Counted from the stretch's first letter, positions 1-5,955 are shown. The stretch is DNA of 5,955 bases from an uncultured Eubacteriales bacterium (GCA_900322165.1 ONYR01000125.1:1-5955), one strand, 5' to 3'. The notes: a model not told the origin generated them from the letters alone. A program made the numbers and translations.

Positions 1-930
1 ATCACGATCACCGAAGAAGGCATCTATGTGATATCCGGAAGCGCTTCCGAAGTCACGATCGCGGTGGAAGCGGCCGACACCGACAAGGTGCAGCTGGTGC
101 TTGATGCGCTGACGATCACCAATACGAGCAGCCCCTGCATCTACGTCAAAACCGCGGACAAGGTATGGATCACTACCAACGGCAATGAGAGTTCACTTAC
201 GGTGACCGGAACGTTCGCCTCTGACGGAAGCACCAATGTCGATGCCGTGATCTTCTCCAAGCAGGACCTGGTGCTGAACGGAACCGGGACCCTCACGATC
301 ACGTCCTCGGACAATGGGATTACCTCGAAAGATGACCTCAAGGTGACTGGCGGCAGCCTTGTCTTATCCGTATCCGGATGTGCGCTGGAAGCGAACGATC
401 TCATCGCGATTGCGGACGGATCGATCGATATCAAGGCATCCTACGACGGGATTCATGCCGATGATGAAGACGACCAGACGACCGGAAACGTCTACATCGG
501 CGGCGGCACGGTCACGATCCAGGCGGAGGATGATGCGATCCACGCGATCTGCGCAGTCCAGATCGATGATGGTGAGATCACGATCAACGCAGCGGAGGGC
601 ATCGAAGGAACCTGGATCCAGCTCAACGGCGGAGTGATCGAGCTTAACGCAGCCGATGACGGTATCAATGCCGCGAACAAATCGGATCTTTACACGGCGA
701 AGCTCGAGATCAACGGCGGCACCATCACGATCAACATGGGCGCCGGAGACACCGATGCGGTCGACTCCAACGGAGATCTCTATATCAATGGCGGAACGAT
801 CTACATCACCGCACAGAATCCCTTCGACTACGATGGAACCTGTGAATTTAACGGCGGTGAGGTTTACGTGAACGGACAACAGATCACCAAGATCACGACG
901 CAGGACATGGGAGGCATGGGCAGACGCTGA
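1..930 (+). CDS. Cthe_2159-like carbohydrate-binding beta-helix protein, 5'-truncated by window
   Basis: The reading frame is open from base 1 (ITITEEGIYVISGSASE) to TGA at 928-930, so the start and any signal peptide lie upstream; 309 residues are visible. The segment VQLVLDALTITNTSSPCIYV followed by ADKVWITT is typical of the Cthe_2159 / 'carbohydrate-binding domain-containing protein' family (formerly DUF4353). After it come repeated rungs of about 20-30 residues with an NGG/GGG turn and a short alternating beta strand: GGGTVTIQAEDDAIHA, DDGEITINAAEGIEG, NGGVIELNAADDGINA, NGGTITINMG, NGGTIYITAQ, NGGEVYVNG. This is the pattern of a right-handed parallel beta-helix, and the many Asp/Glu residues at rung ends fit the calcium-binding, polysaccharide-binding role described for Cthe_2159. 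Members are normally exported or surface bound, but that part is not visible here. The protein ends in a short Gly/Met/Arg tail (MGGMGRR). It is a binding protein by family; no catalytic residues can be claimed. Confidence 0.85.
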   Translation: MTITEEGIYVISGSASEVTIAVEAADTDKVQLVLDALTITNTSSPCIYVKTADKVWITTNGNESSLTVTGTFASDGSTNVDAVIFSKQDLVLNGTGTLTITSSDNGITSKDDLKVTGGSLVLSVSGCALEANDLIAIADGSIDIKASYDGIHADDEDDQTTGNVYIGGGTVTIQAEDDAIHAICAVQIDDGEITINAAEGIEGTWIQLNGGVIELNAADDGINAANKSDLYTAKLEINGGTITINMGAGDTDAVDSNGDLYINGGTIYITAQNPFDYDGTCEFNGGEVYVNGQQITKITTQDMGGMGRR

Positions 931-950
931 TGCGAACATAAACAATTGAA

Positions 951-964
951 GAAAGCGGTTTACG
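951..964 (+). promoter_or_regulatory. possible CcpA cre-like site at the araB promoter
   Basis: The stretch GAAAGCGGTTTACG contains the central GNAARCGNWW part of the catabolite-responsive element consensus, but the outer bases (leading T, trailing CA) do not match. It overlaps the proposed -35 of the araB promoter, where CcpA binding would repress. Arabinose genes are commonly under glucose repression in Bacillota, which makes the position sensible, but the match is imperfect and this is tentative. Confidence 0.25.
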
Positions 965-986
965 AAAGAAGCGCTGGTGTTATAAT
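959..986 (+). promoter_or_regulatory. sigma-A-type promoter of araB with extended -10
   Basis: A perfect -10 TATAAT at 981-986 is preceded by the extended -10 TG motif (TGT at 978-980). Sixteen bases upstream lies TTTACG at 959-964, a 4-of-6 match to TTGACA. Transcription would begin near 993 and leave a leader of about 38 bases before the araB ATG. The strong -10 suggests control by a repressor or CcpA rather than need for an activator, but no AraR-type operator (ATTTGTACGTACAAAT-like) is visible. Confidence 0.75.
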
Positions 987-1030
987 GACCTTAAGCTCTG
1001 ACAGATTCAGCAGGCGAGGGGATAAGGTCA

Positions 1031-2617
1031 ATGAAGAACACATCAGCGCTTTTTTCGATCGGTCTTGATTTCGGCACGCTTTCCGTCCGCGCCGTGTTGG
1101 TGAACGCATCCACCGGCGAGGTCGAAGGAAGATCCGAGGCTGTCTATCCGGGCGGATGCATGGAGGTAGAGAAGGGTTATGCGCTCTCGGATCCGAAGGA
1201 TTACCTGGAGTGCATGGTCAAGGCCGTGCACGAGCTCATGAACGAGAGTGGGACTGAACCTGAGCAGGTGATCGCAATCGGAGTCGACGCAACCTCCTCA
1301 ACGGTTTTGCCCGTCGATGAAGCGCTCCGGCCGCTTTCGGAACGCACGGAATTTCAGGATCATCCCCAGGCGCTTATAAAGCTCTGGAAGCATCACGGGG
1401 GCGAGGCGGAGTGCCCGCGCATCCTTGAGGCGGCGGAAGCGGTCCCCGGCCTTCTATCATCCTACGGCGGCCATGTCTCCGCGGAATGGATGCTTCCGAA
1501 GGTGCTCGAGACCCTGCATAAAGACCGAGAGGTCTTTGATAAGACCGCTTGGTTTATGGAAGCGGCGGACTGGATCACGTCGCGGCTGCTAGGCCGCCCG
1601 GTGCTGTCGGTTTGTACGATGGGGTTTAAGGCCTTTTATAAAAACGGACAATTCCCGCCGGTTTCCTTTTTTGAAACACTGGATCCTGCACTGGCGGATT
1701 TCCCCAAACGATACGGATCACTTCCTATCACCAATCCCGGTGAAAAAGCCGGATCGCTGTGCCATGAAATGGCAGAGAAGCTTGGGCTTTGTGAAGGCAT
1801 TGCGGTCGGCACGGCGATGATCGATGCGCATGCCTCGTTTGTCGGCGGCGGACTTCAAAAGCCCGGGGAGCTGATGCTGATCATGGGCACCTCTTCGTGT
1901 GAGCTGATCCTGACGGAGCAGGAATGCTTTGTGCCCGGAATTCAGGGAATCGTCAAGGATGGGATCGTGCCCGGTTTTTACGGGATCGAAGCGGGCCAGA
2001 GTGCAGTCGGCGATCTGTTTGACTGGTTCGTCCATCATATGGTTCCCGGTGCGTACGAAGAAGAAGCCAGACAGCGCGGACTGTCCTTACACCAGCTTCT
2101 CTCGGAAAAAATGACCGAGCTTCCGGCAGGAACGTCCGGGCTGGTCGCGCTGGACTGGTTCAACGGGGCGCGCTCACCCCTGATGGACTTTTCGCGGACC
2201 GGTGTGATCGCGGGCTTGACGCTGAGTACCACGCCGGAGCAGATCTACAAAGCGCTTGTCGAAGCGACCGCTTTCGGAACGCGGTGGATCGTTGAAACGC
2301 TCGAGAAAAGCGGTGTTTCGGTCACATCGATCATGCTCAGCGGAGGTATTCCGCAAAAGAATCCGGTGATCTCCGGAATCTACGCATCGATCCTGGATCG
2401 TCCGCTGACGCTTTGCCAAAGAAAGGAAGCCAGCGCAAGGGGAGCAGCGCTGCTCGCATTTTCCGCGAGCGGATCTGTTTGCGGATGTGATATGCCAGAG
2501 CGTGCTCACGTGGATGCAGAGACCGTTTACGATCCTAACCCACAGGAGAGATCCGCTTACGATGAACTGTACCAAAGGTACCGGCGTCTGGCGGAGTACT
2601 TTCAAAGCGAAAAGTAA
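1031..2617 (+). CDS. araB: L-ribulokinase (FGGY carbohydrate kinase)
   Basis: It phosphorylates L-ribulose with ATP to L-ribulose 5-phosphate, the second step of cytoplasmic L-arabinose breakdown. The 528-residue protein is slightly shorter than the usual 550-570. The N-terminal FGGY domain starts with the phosphate-binding GLDFGTLSVRAVLV (11-24), then GVDATSSTVLPVD (84-96), the ribulokinase-type HPQALIKLWKHH (111-122), SAEWMLPKVLE (150-160) and EAADWI (177-182). The expected catalytic base is Asp265 in MIDAH (263-267). The C-terminal domain has MGTSSCELIL (285-294), VPGFYGIEAGQSAVGD (313-328), LDWFNGARSP (374-383), EATAFGTR (411-418) and the nucleotide-site SGGIPQKNP (437-445). LDWFNG and EAGQSA separate AraB from xylulokinase and glycerol kinase. 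The start is supported by GAGGGG at 1016-1021, 9 bases upstream. araA and araD are not adjacent, so the gene seems to be transcribed alone. No clear intrinsic terminator follows it. Confidence 0.95.
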   Translation: MKNTSALFSIGLDFGTLSVRAVLVNASTGEVEGRSEAVYPGGCMEVEKGYALSDPKDYLECMVKAVHELMNESGTEPEQVIAIGVDATSSTVLPVDEALRPLSERTEFQDHPQALIKLWKHHGGEAECPRILEAAEAVPGLLSSYGGHVSAEWMLPKVLETLHKDREVFDKTAWFMEAADWITSRLLGRPVLSVCTMGFKAFYKNGQFPPVSFFETLDPALADFPKRYGSLPITNPGEKAGSLCHEMAEKLGLCEGIAVGTAMIDAHASFVGGGLQKPGELMLIMGTSSCELILTEQECFVPGIQGIVKDGIVPGFYGIEAGQSAVGDLFDWFVHHMVPGAYEEEARQRGLSLHQLLSEKMTELPAGTSGLVALDWFNGARSPLMDFSRTGVIAGLTLSTTPEQIYKALVEATAFGTRWIVETLEKSGVSVTSIMLSGGIPQKNPVISGIYASILDRPLTLCQRKEASARGAALLAFSASGSVCGCDMPERAHVDAETVYDPNPQERSAYDELYQRYRRLAEYFQSEK

Positions 2618-2651
2618 GCATCGGCAAACGGGTAGTAGTTACGAAAGTGTC

Positions 2652-2681
2652 TTGTGTTTCCCCCTGTTTGTGTTGTATCAT
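2652..2681 (+). promoter_or_regulatory. probable promoter of the XRE regulator gene
   Basis: TATCAT at 2676-2681 (5 of 6 to the -10 consensus) lies 18 bases after TTGTGT at 2652-2657 (a weak -35, with TTG conserved). An alternative -10, TATATT at 2685-2690, has no good -35. The gap is AT-richer than the flanking genes. The leader would be about 50 bases, ending in a good ribosome site, AAAGGAAG, at 2723-2730, 8 bases before the ATG. Confidence 0.45.
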
Positions 2682-2738
2682 ATTTATATTCAGAACGACT
2701 TTCCAATTGAAAAAAGCAGCCGAAAGGAAGCGTGAATC

Positions 2739-3245
2739 ATGGCAACAAAAAAAGTCGGAACATTGATCAAAGAAGCCCGCACAGCCGCTGGCTTGACTCA
2801 GGAAGCGCTTGCCAAGCAAGTGGACGGGGTTTCCGCATCGGATATCGGTAAGTGTGAGCGCGGTGAGAAGGATCTGACCAACGAAGCGCTGAAGCAGATC
2901 GCGAAAGCAACCGGGGTCACTCAGAAATCCTTGCTGGAAGCTCCGAAGAACCTGAAGACAACCACTACCAAAACGTCTTCCTCCTCGAAGACGACCACCA
3001 CCAAGACCTCTTCCTCCTCGAAGACGACTGCGTCCAAGACGTCTTCCTCCAAAACGAGCTCTAGCTCTTCCGGCACCAGCGTAAAGGTGACGGCGACCGA
3101 GAAAAAGCTCCTCGAGCTCTACCGCGCTGCGGATTCGGATACCAAAAAAGCAGCGATGAGCCTGCTGAAGGGGGAAGAGCCGGAGGGGAATGATATCCTC
3201 TCAAGCCTGCTTCAGTCCGCGGTCGGAAAATTAATGAAACAGTAA
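2739..3245 (+). CDS. XRE-family HTH regulator with Lys/Thr/Ser repeat linker
   Basis: The protein has 168 residues in three parts. Residues about 6-66 form a Cro/C1-type helix-turn-helix domain: helix 1 VGTLIKEARTAAG, helix 2 LTQEALAKQV, recognition helix SASDIGKCERGE, then TNEALKQIAKATGV. Residues 73-113 are almost only Lys, Thr and Ser, built from an 11-residue unit (KTTTTKTSSSS) repeated twice and then decaying. Residues about 119-145 (EKKLLELYRAADSDTKKAAMSLLKG) are probably helical and resemble the short C-terminal segment of many small phage-repressor-like regulators (LLELYRxLDxxxKxxxLxLLK). It is a sequence-specific DNA-binding protein by domain; its target is unknown. The start is fixed by AAAGGAAG at 2723-2730. 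It lies between a sugar kinase gene and a lipoprotein gene with its own probable promoter, so neither neighbour is a safe guide to the regulon. The basic, flexible linker is unusual and could add non-specific DNA contact. Confidence 0.85.
   Translation: MATKKVGTLIKEARTAAGLTQEALAKQVDGVSASDIGKCERGEKDLTNEALKQIAKATGVTQKSLLEAPKNLKTTTTKTSSSSKTTTTKTSSSSKTTASKTSSSKTSSSSSGTSVKVTATEKKLLELYRAADSDTKKAAMSLLKGEEPEGNDILSSLLQSAVGKLMKQ
2955..3071 (+). repeat. in-frame 33-bp tandem repeat encoding K/T/S linker
   Basis: Units at 2955-2987 and 2988-3020 both encode KTTTTKTSSSS and differ only at a few third positions. A 30-base degenerate unit at 3021-3050 encodes KTTASKTSSS, and a partial unit at 3051-3071 encodes KTSSSSS. 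The unit length is a multiple of three, so copy-number change by slippage would keep the frame and only alter linker length. Confidence 0.85.
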
Positions 3246-3352
3246 CTGTCACATTGTCCTTCTTATCTTGTCTTTATGGGTAAATAAGATACCGCTTGCG
3301 CGTCTTACGTACCTGGACACGTGATCGAGCGGATCAAAAGGAGGAACGAAAC
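3246..3352. other. intergenic region before the DUF4349 gene, promoter uncertain
   Basis: This gap is AT-richer than its flanks between 3254 and 3290. TCTTAT (3261-3266) and ATAAGA (3284-3289) form a short inverted repeat with no following T tract, so it is not a convincing terminator for the XRE gene. TAAGAT at 3285-3290 could be a -10 element, but no good -35 is correctly spaced. The gap ends in a strong ribosome binding site, AAAAGGAGG at 3336-3344. Confidence 0.35.
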
Positions 3353-4426
3353 ATGAAAAAGAGAATCAGACCGATCGGCATCATGCTGATCATCGCTGCT
3401 TTTATGCTGTCGCTGACCGGATGCAGCAGCTCAAAATCGGGTGGGGATTACTCGCGCAGCAATTATTACGCGGAAAACGGATATTACGCGGAAGAAAGCA
3501 GCACGTCGTATTATCAGGCATCGACGGAAACGGTTTCCGATGAAGCCTGGATCGAGGGCGAGAGCAAAGGGACGAGTTCGTCAAACCAAAGTGCGTTTGA
3601 TAACGCTAAGCTGATCTATACGGCAACGATCCAGCTTGAAACGACGCATTTCGATGATGTCACCAAAAAGCTCAGTGAAATGACTTCCCAGTACGGGGGA
3701 TACATGGAGTACAGCAATGTACAAAACTATTCCACCTACCGCTACGGTGAGTACACGGTTCGTATCCCTTCGGAAAACTATGGGACATTTGTCTCAGAGA
3801 CAAAGGGAATGGAGCGCGTCACAAGCTTCTCGGAGAACGTCCAGAATATTTCGCAGTCGTATTACGACACAGAGCTGAGACTTGAGTCCGCGAAAACCAA
3901 GCTTGCCTCACTCAATGAACTGATGGCGAAAGCGGAGGACATGGAAGACATCATCACGATCCAGAACGCGATCAACGATGTCCAATATGAGATCGACTCG
4001 CTTTCCGGCACGCTCCGGAATTATGATCAGCTTGTCGGATTTTCCACGATCCACCTGTACATCAACGAGGTTCCCGAGCTGAGCGATGTTCAGCAGCCGG
4101 TCATCGGCTTCGGACAGCAGCTGCAGCAGGCGTTTGAGCGCGGCGGAGCAAGAGCGGTCAACTTCTTCAAGCGTCTTGCGATCAACATCGCGGAGAGCTG
4201 GTTTGCCCTGCTGGTGTGGGCGGTGATCATCGTTGTCGCGATCATCCTCATCAAGCGCGCGGTGAAGAAGAGCCGCGAAAAGGAACAGGCCAACGCTCAG
4301 GCGAGACTGATGTATCAGCAGCAGCGGATGAATTATCCGCAGCAGCCTTACGCAAACCAGCAACAGGCACCTGGTCCGGTGAATGCTAAGGCACAGGCTC
4401 CTTCGGATCAGCCGGAGAACAAATAA
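3353..4426 (+). CDS. DUF4349 domain lipoprotein with C-terminal transmembrane helix
   Basis: The start at 3353 is preferred over an in-frame TTG at 3296: AAAAGGAGG lies 8 bases upstream and the protein then begins with a lipoprotein signal, MKKRIRPIGIMLIIAAFMLS followed by lipobox LTGC (Cys24 lipidated). The mature protein has a Ser/Tyr/Glu-rich linker (25-80) with a small NYYAENGYYAE repeat. The DUF4349 domain spans about 83-303: LIYTATIQLETTHFDDV, YGGYMEYS, YTVRIPSENYGTF, then a helical segment (about 172-222, YDTELRLESAKTKLASLNEL onward) likely to form a coiled coil, and FSTIHLYINEV. A transmembrane helix at about 283-302 is followed by the basic stop-transfer KRAVKKSREK and a Gln/Pro-rich cytoplasmic tail. 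It should thus be tied to the membrane at both ends with the folded part outside. The function of DUF4349 is not established; a cell-envelope role is inferred from topology only. metA follows after 31 bases. Confidence 0.88.
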   Translation: MKKRIRPIGIMLIIAAFMLSLTGCSSSKSGGDYSRSNYYAENGYYAEESSTSYYQASTETVSDEAWIEGESKGTSSSNQSAFDNAKLIYTATIQLETTHFDDVTKKLSEMTSQYGGYMEYSNVQNYSTYRYGEYTVRIPSENYGTFVSETKGMERVTSFSENVQNISQSYYDTELRLESAKTKLASLNELMAKAEDMEDIITIQNAINDVQYEIDSLSGTLRNYDQLVGFSTIHLYINEVPELSDVQQPVIGFGQQLQQAFERGGARAVNFFKRLAINIAESWFALLVWAVIIVVAIILIKRAVKKSREKEQANAQARLMYQQQRMNYPQQPYANQQQAPGPVNAKAQAPSDQPENK

Positions 4427-4457
4427 TGGGCTAAGGCCCGCAAAGGAAGTAAATTGT

Positions 4458-5372
4458 ATGGCATTGTACGACATTGAAGGACTTGAAGCCGTCCGCCTGA
4501 TCGAGGCGGAAGGTCTTCCGATCCTGAAAAACGACAAAAAAGGCGCAGGCGGCTATGCTGCGTCTTTTTGTCGTGATACGGGTAAACACAAAGAAGTGGC
4601 GATCCTGAACCTCATGCCGCTGAAAGAGACGACGGAAAAGCATCTGCTGCGCCGCATGGCGTCCTCGGAGTTTGACGTCAACGTGACGTTTCTCTATACC
4701 GAAACCTACACGCCGAAACATACGGCCAAGGAGCATCTCGATGCGTTCTACACCACGTTTTCCAAGATCAAGGACCGTTATTTCGACGGACTCATGATCA
4801 CGGGCGCACCGCTTGAAAACTTTGCGTTTGAAGAGGTCGCGTACTGGAAAGAGGTCACCGAGATCTTTCAGTGGGCGGAGACGCACGTCGGCTCCGTGAT
4901 GTTTATCTGCTGGGGCGGTCAGGCCGGTCTTTACTACTATTACGGGATCCCGGTCCACTATCTGCCGGAAAAGATCTCCGGTGTCTATGAGCATAAGATC
5001 GTGAACCACACGCCGATCACCACCGGCTGGAAGGAACCGTTCATGACCCCGCATTCGCGTCATACAGGTACGTTCCTTGAGGAAGTTCTTGAAAAGAAAG
5101 AGCTGACGGTCATCTCGGTCGCGGAGACGGCCGGTGTTTACCTTGTCACGGATGAGCCGAAGAAGCGGCTGTTTGCGATGGGCCATTCCGAATATGACAC
5201 CGATACGCTCCTGTTCGAGTACCAGCGTGACACCAAGAAGGGGTGGGACGTTCCGGTGCCGGTTCACTATTTCAAGGACGATGATCCGTCCAAGGAGCCG
5301 GTCAACACCTGGAGTGAGCATTCCGTTGTCTATTATAACAACTGGCTGAAGTATTATGCCAACTGGGACTGA
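4458..5372 (+). CDS. metA: homoserine O-acyltransferase MetA (probably acetyl-CoA specific)
   Basis: MetA acylates L-homoserine in the cytoplasm, the first committed step of methionine synthesis. The 304-residue length is normal for the family. The core begins at VAILNLMPLKETTEKHLLRR (47-66) and continues with FDGLMITGAPLE (109-120), FEEVAYW (124-130) and the nucleophile Cys151 in ICWGGQAGLYYYYGI. SGVYEH, MTPHSRHTG and GHSEYD follow, with His243 and Glu245 as the expected catalytic partners. Glu120 in GAPLE matches the residue that favours acetyl-CoA in Bacillota MetA, where E. coli has Gly (GAPLG) and uses succinyl-CoA; homoserine O-acetyltransferase is therefore the likelier activity. The start has AAAGGAAG at 4442-4449, 8 bases upstream; a longer in-frame start at 4383 would overlap the previous gene and lacks support. 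Compared with E. coli MetA, about 10 extra residues occur at roughly 24-45 (KNDKKGAGGYAASFCRD region), encoded by a strong hairpin. The 31-base upstream gap has no room for an S-box or T-box leader. Confidence 0.94.
   Translation: MALYDIEGLEAVRLIEAEGLPILKNDKKGAGGYAASFCRDTGKHKEVAILNLMPLKETTEKHLLRRMASSEFDVNVTFLYTETYTPKHTAKEHLDAFYTTFSKIKDRYFDGLMITGAPLENFAFEEVAYWKEVTEIFQWAETHVGSVMFICWGGQAGLYYYYGIPVHYLPEKISGVYEHKIVNHTPITTGWKEPFMTPHSRHTGTFLEEVLEKKELTVISVAETAGVYLVTDEPKKRLFAMGHSEYDTDTLLFEYQRDTKKGWDVPVPVHYFKDDDPSKEPVNTWSEHSVVYYNNWLKYYANWD
4531..4574 (+). repeat. terminator-like inverted repeat inside metA coding sequence
   Basis: The left arm ACGACAAAAAAGGCGCAG (4531-4548) pairs with the right arm CTGCGTCTTTTTGTCGT (4558-4574) around a 9-base loop (4549-4557). 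All 17 bases of the right arm pair (one G-U at 4543/4563), with one bulged A at 4536. The inner seven pairs are GC-rich and are flanked by A6 and T5 tracts, the shape of a bidirectional intrinsic terminator. It falls on codons 25-39 of metA and the frame stays open through it. The structure is certain; whether it terminates transcription is unknown. Confidence 0.85.
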
Positions 5373-5375
5373 GAA

Positions 5376-5955
5376 ATGAAACGCATCTATGCTGATCATG
5401 CGGCAACGACCCCGCTTCGGCCTGAAGTCCTCGAGGCCATGATGCCGTATCTGACGGACTTCTTCGGAAACGCGTCAACGCAGTACGAAGAAGGGCAGGC
5501 GGCGAGGCATGCCGTTGAAAACGCAAGGCGTCAGGTCGCGCAGCTCATCCATGCCTCCCACCGTGAGATCTGTTTCACCTCAGGCGGGTCGGAGAGCGAC
5601 AACTGGGCGATCACGGAAGCGGCACACTTCAATCAGGAAAAAGGCCGTCACCTGATAACGTCTGCGATCGAACACGCCGCAGTGCTGAATTCGTTCCGAA
5701 AACTGGAGAAGGAAGGCTTTACGGTCACCTATCTCCCGGTCGATCGAAACGGACTGGTTTCGGTTTCGGAGCTGGAGCAAGCGCTGCGGGAGCATACGAT
5801 CCTTGTCAGCGTGATGACGGCGAACAATGAACTCGGATGCATCGAACCGATCGCGCAGATCGGTTCCATTTGTCATGAGCGGGGAATCCTTTTTCATACC
5901 GATGCGGTGCAGGCCTTTGGCAAGATCCCGCTCGATGTGCATGCGATGAACGTCG
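5376..5955 (+). CDS. cysteine desulfurase (NifS/IscS-like), 3'-truncated by window
   Basis: This PLP enzyme family takes sulfur from L-cysteine, giving alanine and an enzyme persulfide that feeds Fe-S clusters, tRNA thiolation or thiamine. The first 193 residues are visible: MKRIYADHAATTPLRPEV at the N-terminus, GNAST (31-35), the PLP-phosphate loop FTSGGSESDNWAI (67-79), His100 in IEHAAVLN (stacks on PLP), ANNELG (149-154), and Asp176 and Gln179 in FHTDAVQA (PLP N1 and O3' contacts). The PLP lysine and the active-site cysteine lie beyond the window, so the subtype cannot be assigned. The ATG is only 3 bases after the metA stop and has no clear Shine-Dalgarno sequence (GGGACTGAG is weak), so translational coupling to metA is likely. 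In Bacillota such a gene is often followed by thiI for tRNA 4-thiouridine; that cannot be seen here. GNAST replaces the more usual GNPSS. Confidence 0.92.
   Translation, partial: MKRIYADHAATTPLRPEVLEAMMPYLTDFFGNASTQYEEGQAARHAVENARRQVAQLIHASHREICFTSGGSESDNWAITEAAHFNQEKGRHLITSAIEHAAVLNSFRKLEKEGFTVTYLPVDRNGLVSVSELEQALREHTILVSVMTANNELGCIEPIAQIGSICHERGILFHTDAVQAFGKIPLDVHAMNV

Noticed and set aside
36..49. Perfect 14-bp palindrome CGGAAGCGCTTCCG in the beta-helix gene
   Set aside because: It encodes the ordinary family segment GSAS, has no spacer for a hairpin loop and no T tract; probably chance.
364..945. Minus-strand open frame of 193 codons opposite the beta-helix gene
   Set aside because: It is a shadow of the repeated ATC/GAT/GGC codons of the real gene. 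The translation is a repetitive Asp/Val/Arg string without a recognisable fold.
2442..2455. Perfect 14-bp palindrome GAGCAGCGCTGCTC in araB
   Set aside because: It arises from Ala-Ala-Leu-Leu codons in a conserved part of the kinase; no regulatory context.
3296..3352. Extended TTG start for the DUF4349 protein
   Set aside because: It would add 19 charged residues before the lipoprotein signal peptide and ignore the strong AAAAGGAGG site placed 8 bases before ATG 3353.
4428..4439. GGGC/GCCC mini-hairpin between the DUF4349 gene and metA as a terminator
   Set aside because: The stem is only 4 bp with a 4-base loop and no T tract, too weak to call.
3908..4537. Minus-strand open frame of 209 codons spanning the DUF4349-metA junction
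   Set aside because: It crosses two well-supported + strand genes and their ribosome binding site and has no convincing start region.
4536..4542. AAAAAAG slippery sequence followed by a hairpin in metA, suggesting programmed -1 frameshifting
   Set aside because: The codon phase is AAA AAA G, not the A AAA AAG needed for tandem -1 slippage, and the zero frame encodes the complete MetA.
4431..5399. Long open frame on the minus strand opposite metA (322 codons)
   Set aside because: It mirrors the metA frame and arises from its codon bias. The translation is rich in Arg/Asp with no family resemblance, while metA is unambiguous on the + strand.

Overview
The window reads as ordinary chromosomal DNA of a moderately GC-rich Bacillota bacterium, most likely a Clostridia-type anaerobe. 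The signs are strong AGGAGG-type ribosome binding sites, a lipoprotein with a DUF4349 domain, a Cthe_2159-type beta-helix protein (family first described in Clostridium thermocellum), and a MetA with the acetyl-CoA-type glutamate found in many Bacillota. The genus cannot be fixed from the sequence alone. All six genes lie on the + strand, and coding density is high, with no gene-free stretch over about 110 bases.

Layout. (1) Positions 1-930 are the 3' part of a Cthe_2159-like carbohydrate-binding beta-helix protein whose start lies outside the window. (2) After a 100-base gap with a very good extended -10 promoter and a possible CcpA cre-like site comes a complete ribulokinase gene (araB, 1031-2617), apparently not accompanied here by araA or araD. 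(3) A 121-base gap with a plausible promoter leads to a small XRE-type regulator (2739-3245). It has an odd Lys/Thr/Ser repeat linker between its DNA-binding domain and a C-terminal helical segment. (4) After a 107-base AT-richer gap comes a compact same-strand group: a DUF4349 lipoprotein (3353-4426), metA (4458-5372) and the start of a cysteine desulfurase (5376 to the window end). Gaps in this group are 31 and 3 bases, so metA and the desulfurase are probably co-transcribed and both serve sulfur metabolism: homoserine activation for methionine, and sulfur mobilisation from cysteine.

The most striking non-gene signal is a near-perfect 17-bp hairpin with flanking A6 and T5 tracts, shaped like an intrinsic terminator. 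It lies inside the metA reading frame (4531-4574), at a place where the protein appears to carry about 10 residues more than E. coli MetA. It could be an in-gene attenuator or the footprint of a small palindromic insertion. The sequence shows the structure; any function is inference. No mobile element, CRISPR array, RNA gene, defence system or clearly new multi-gene system is visible.
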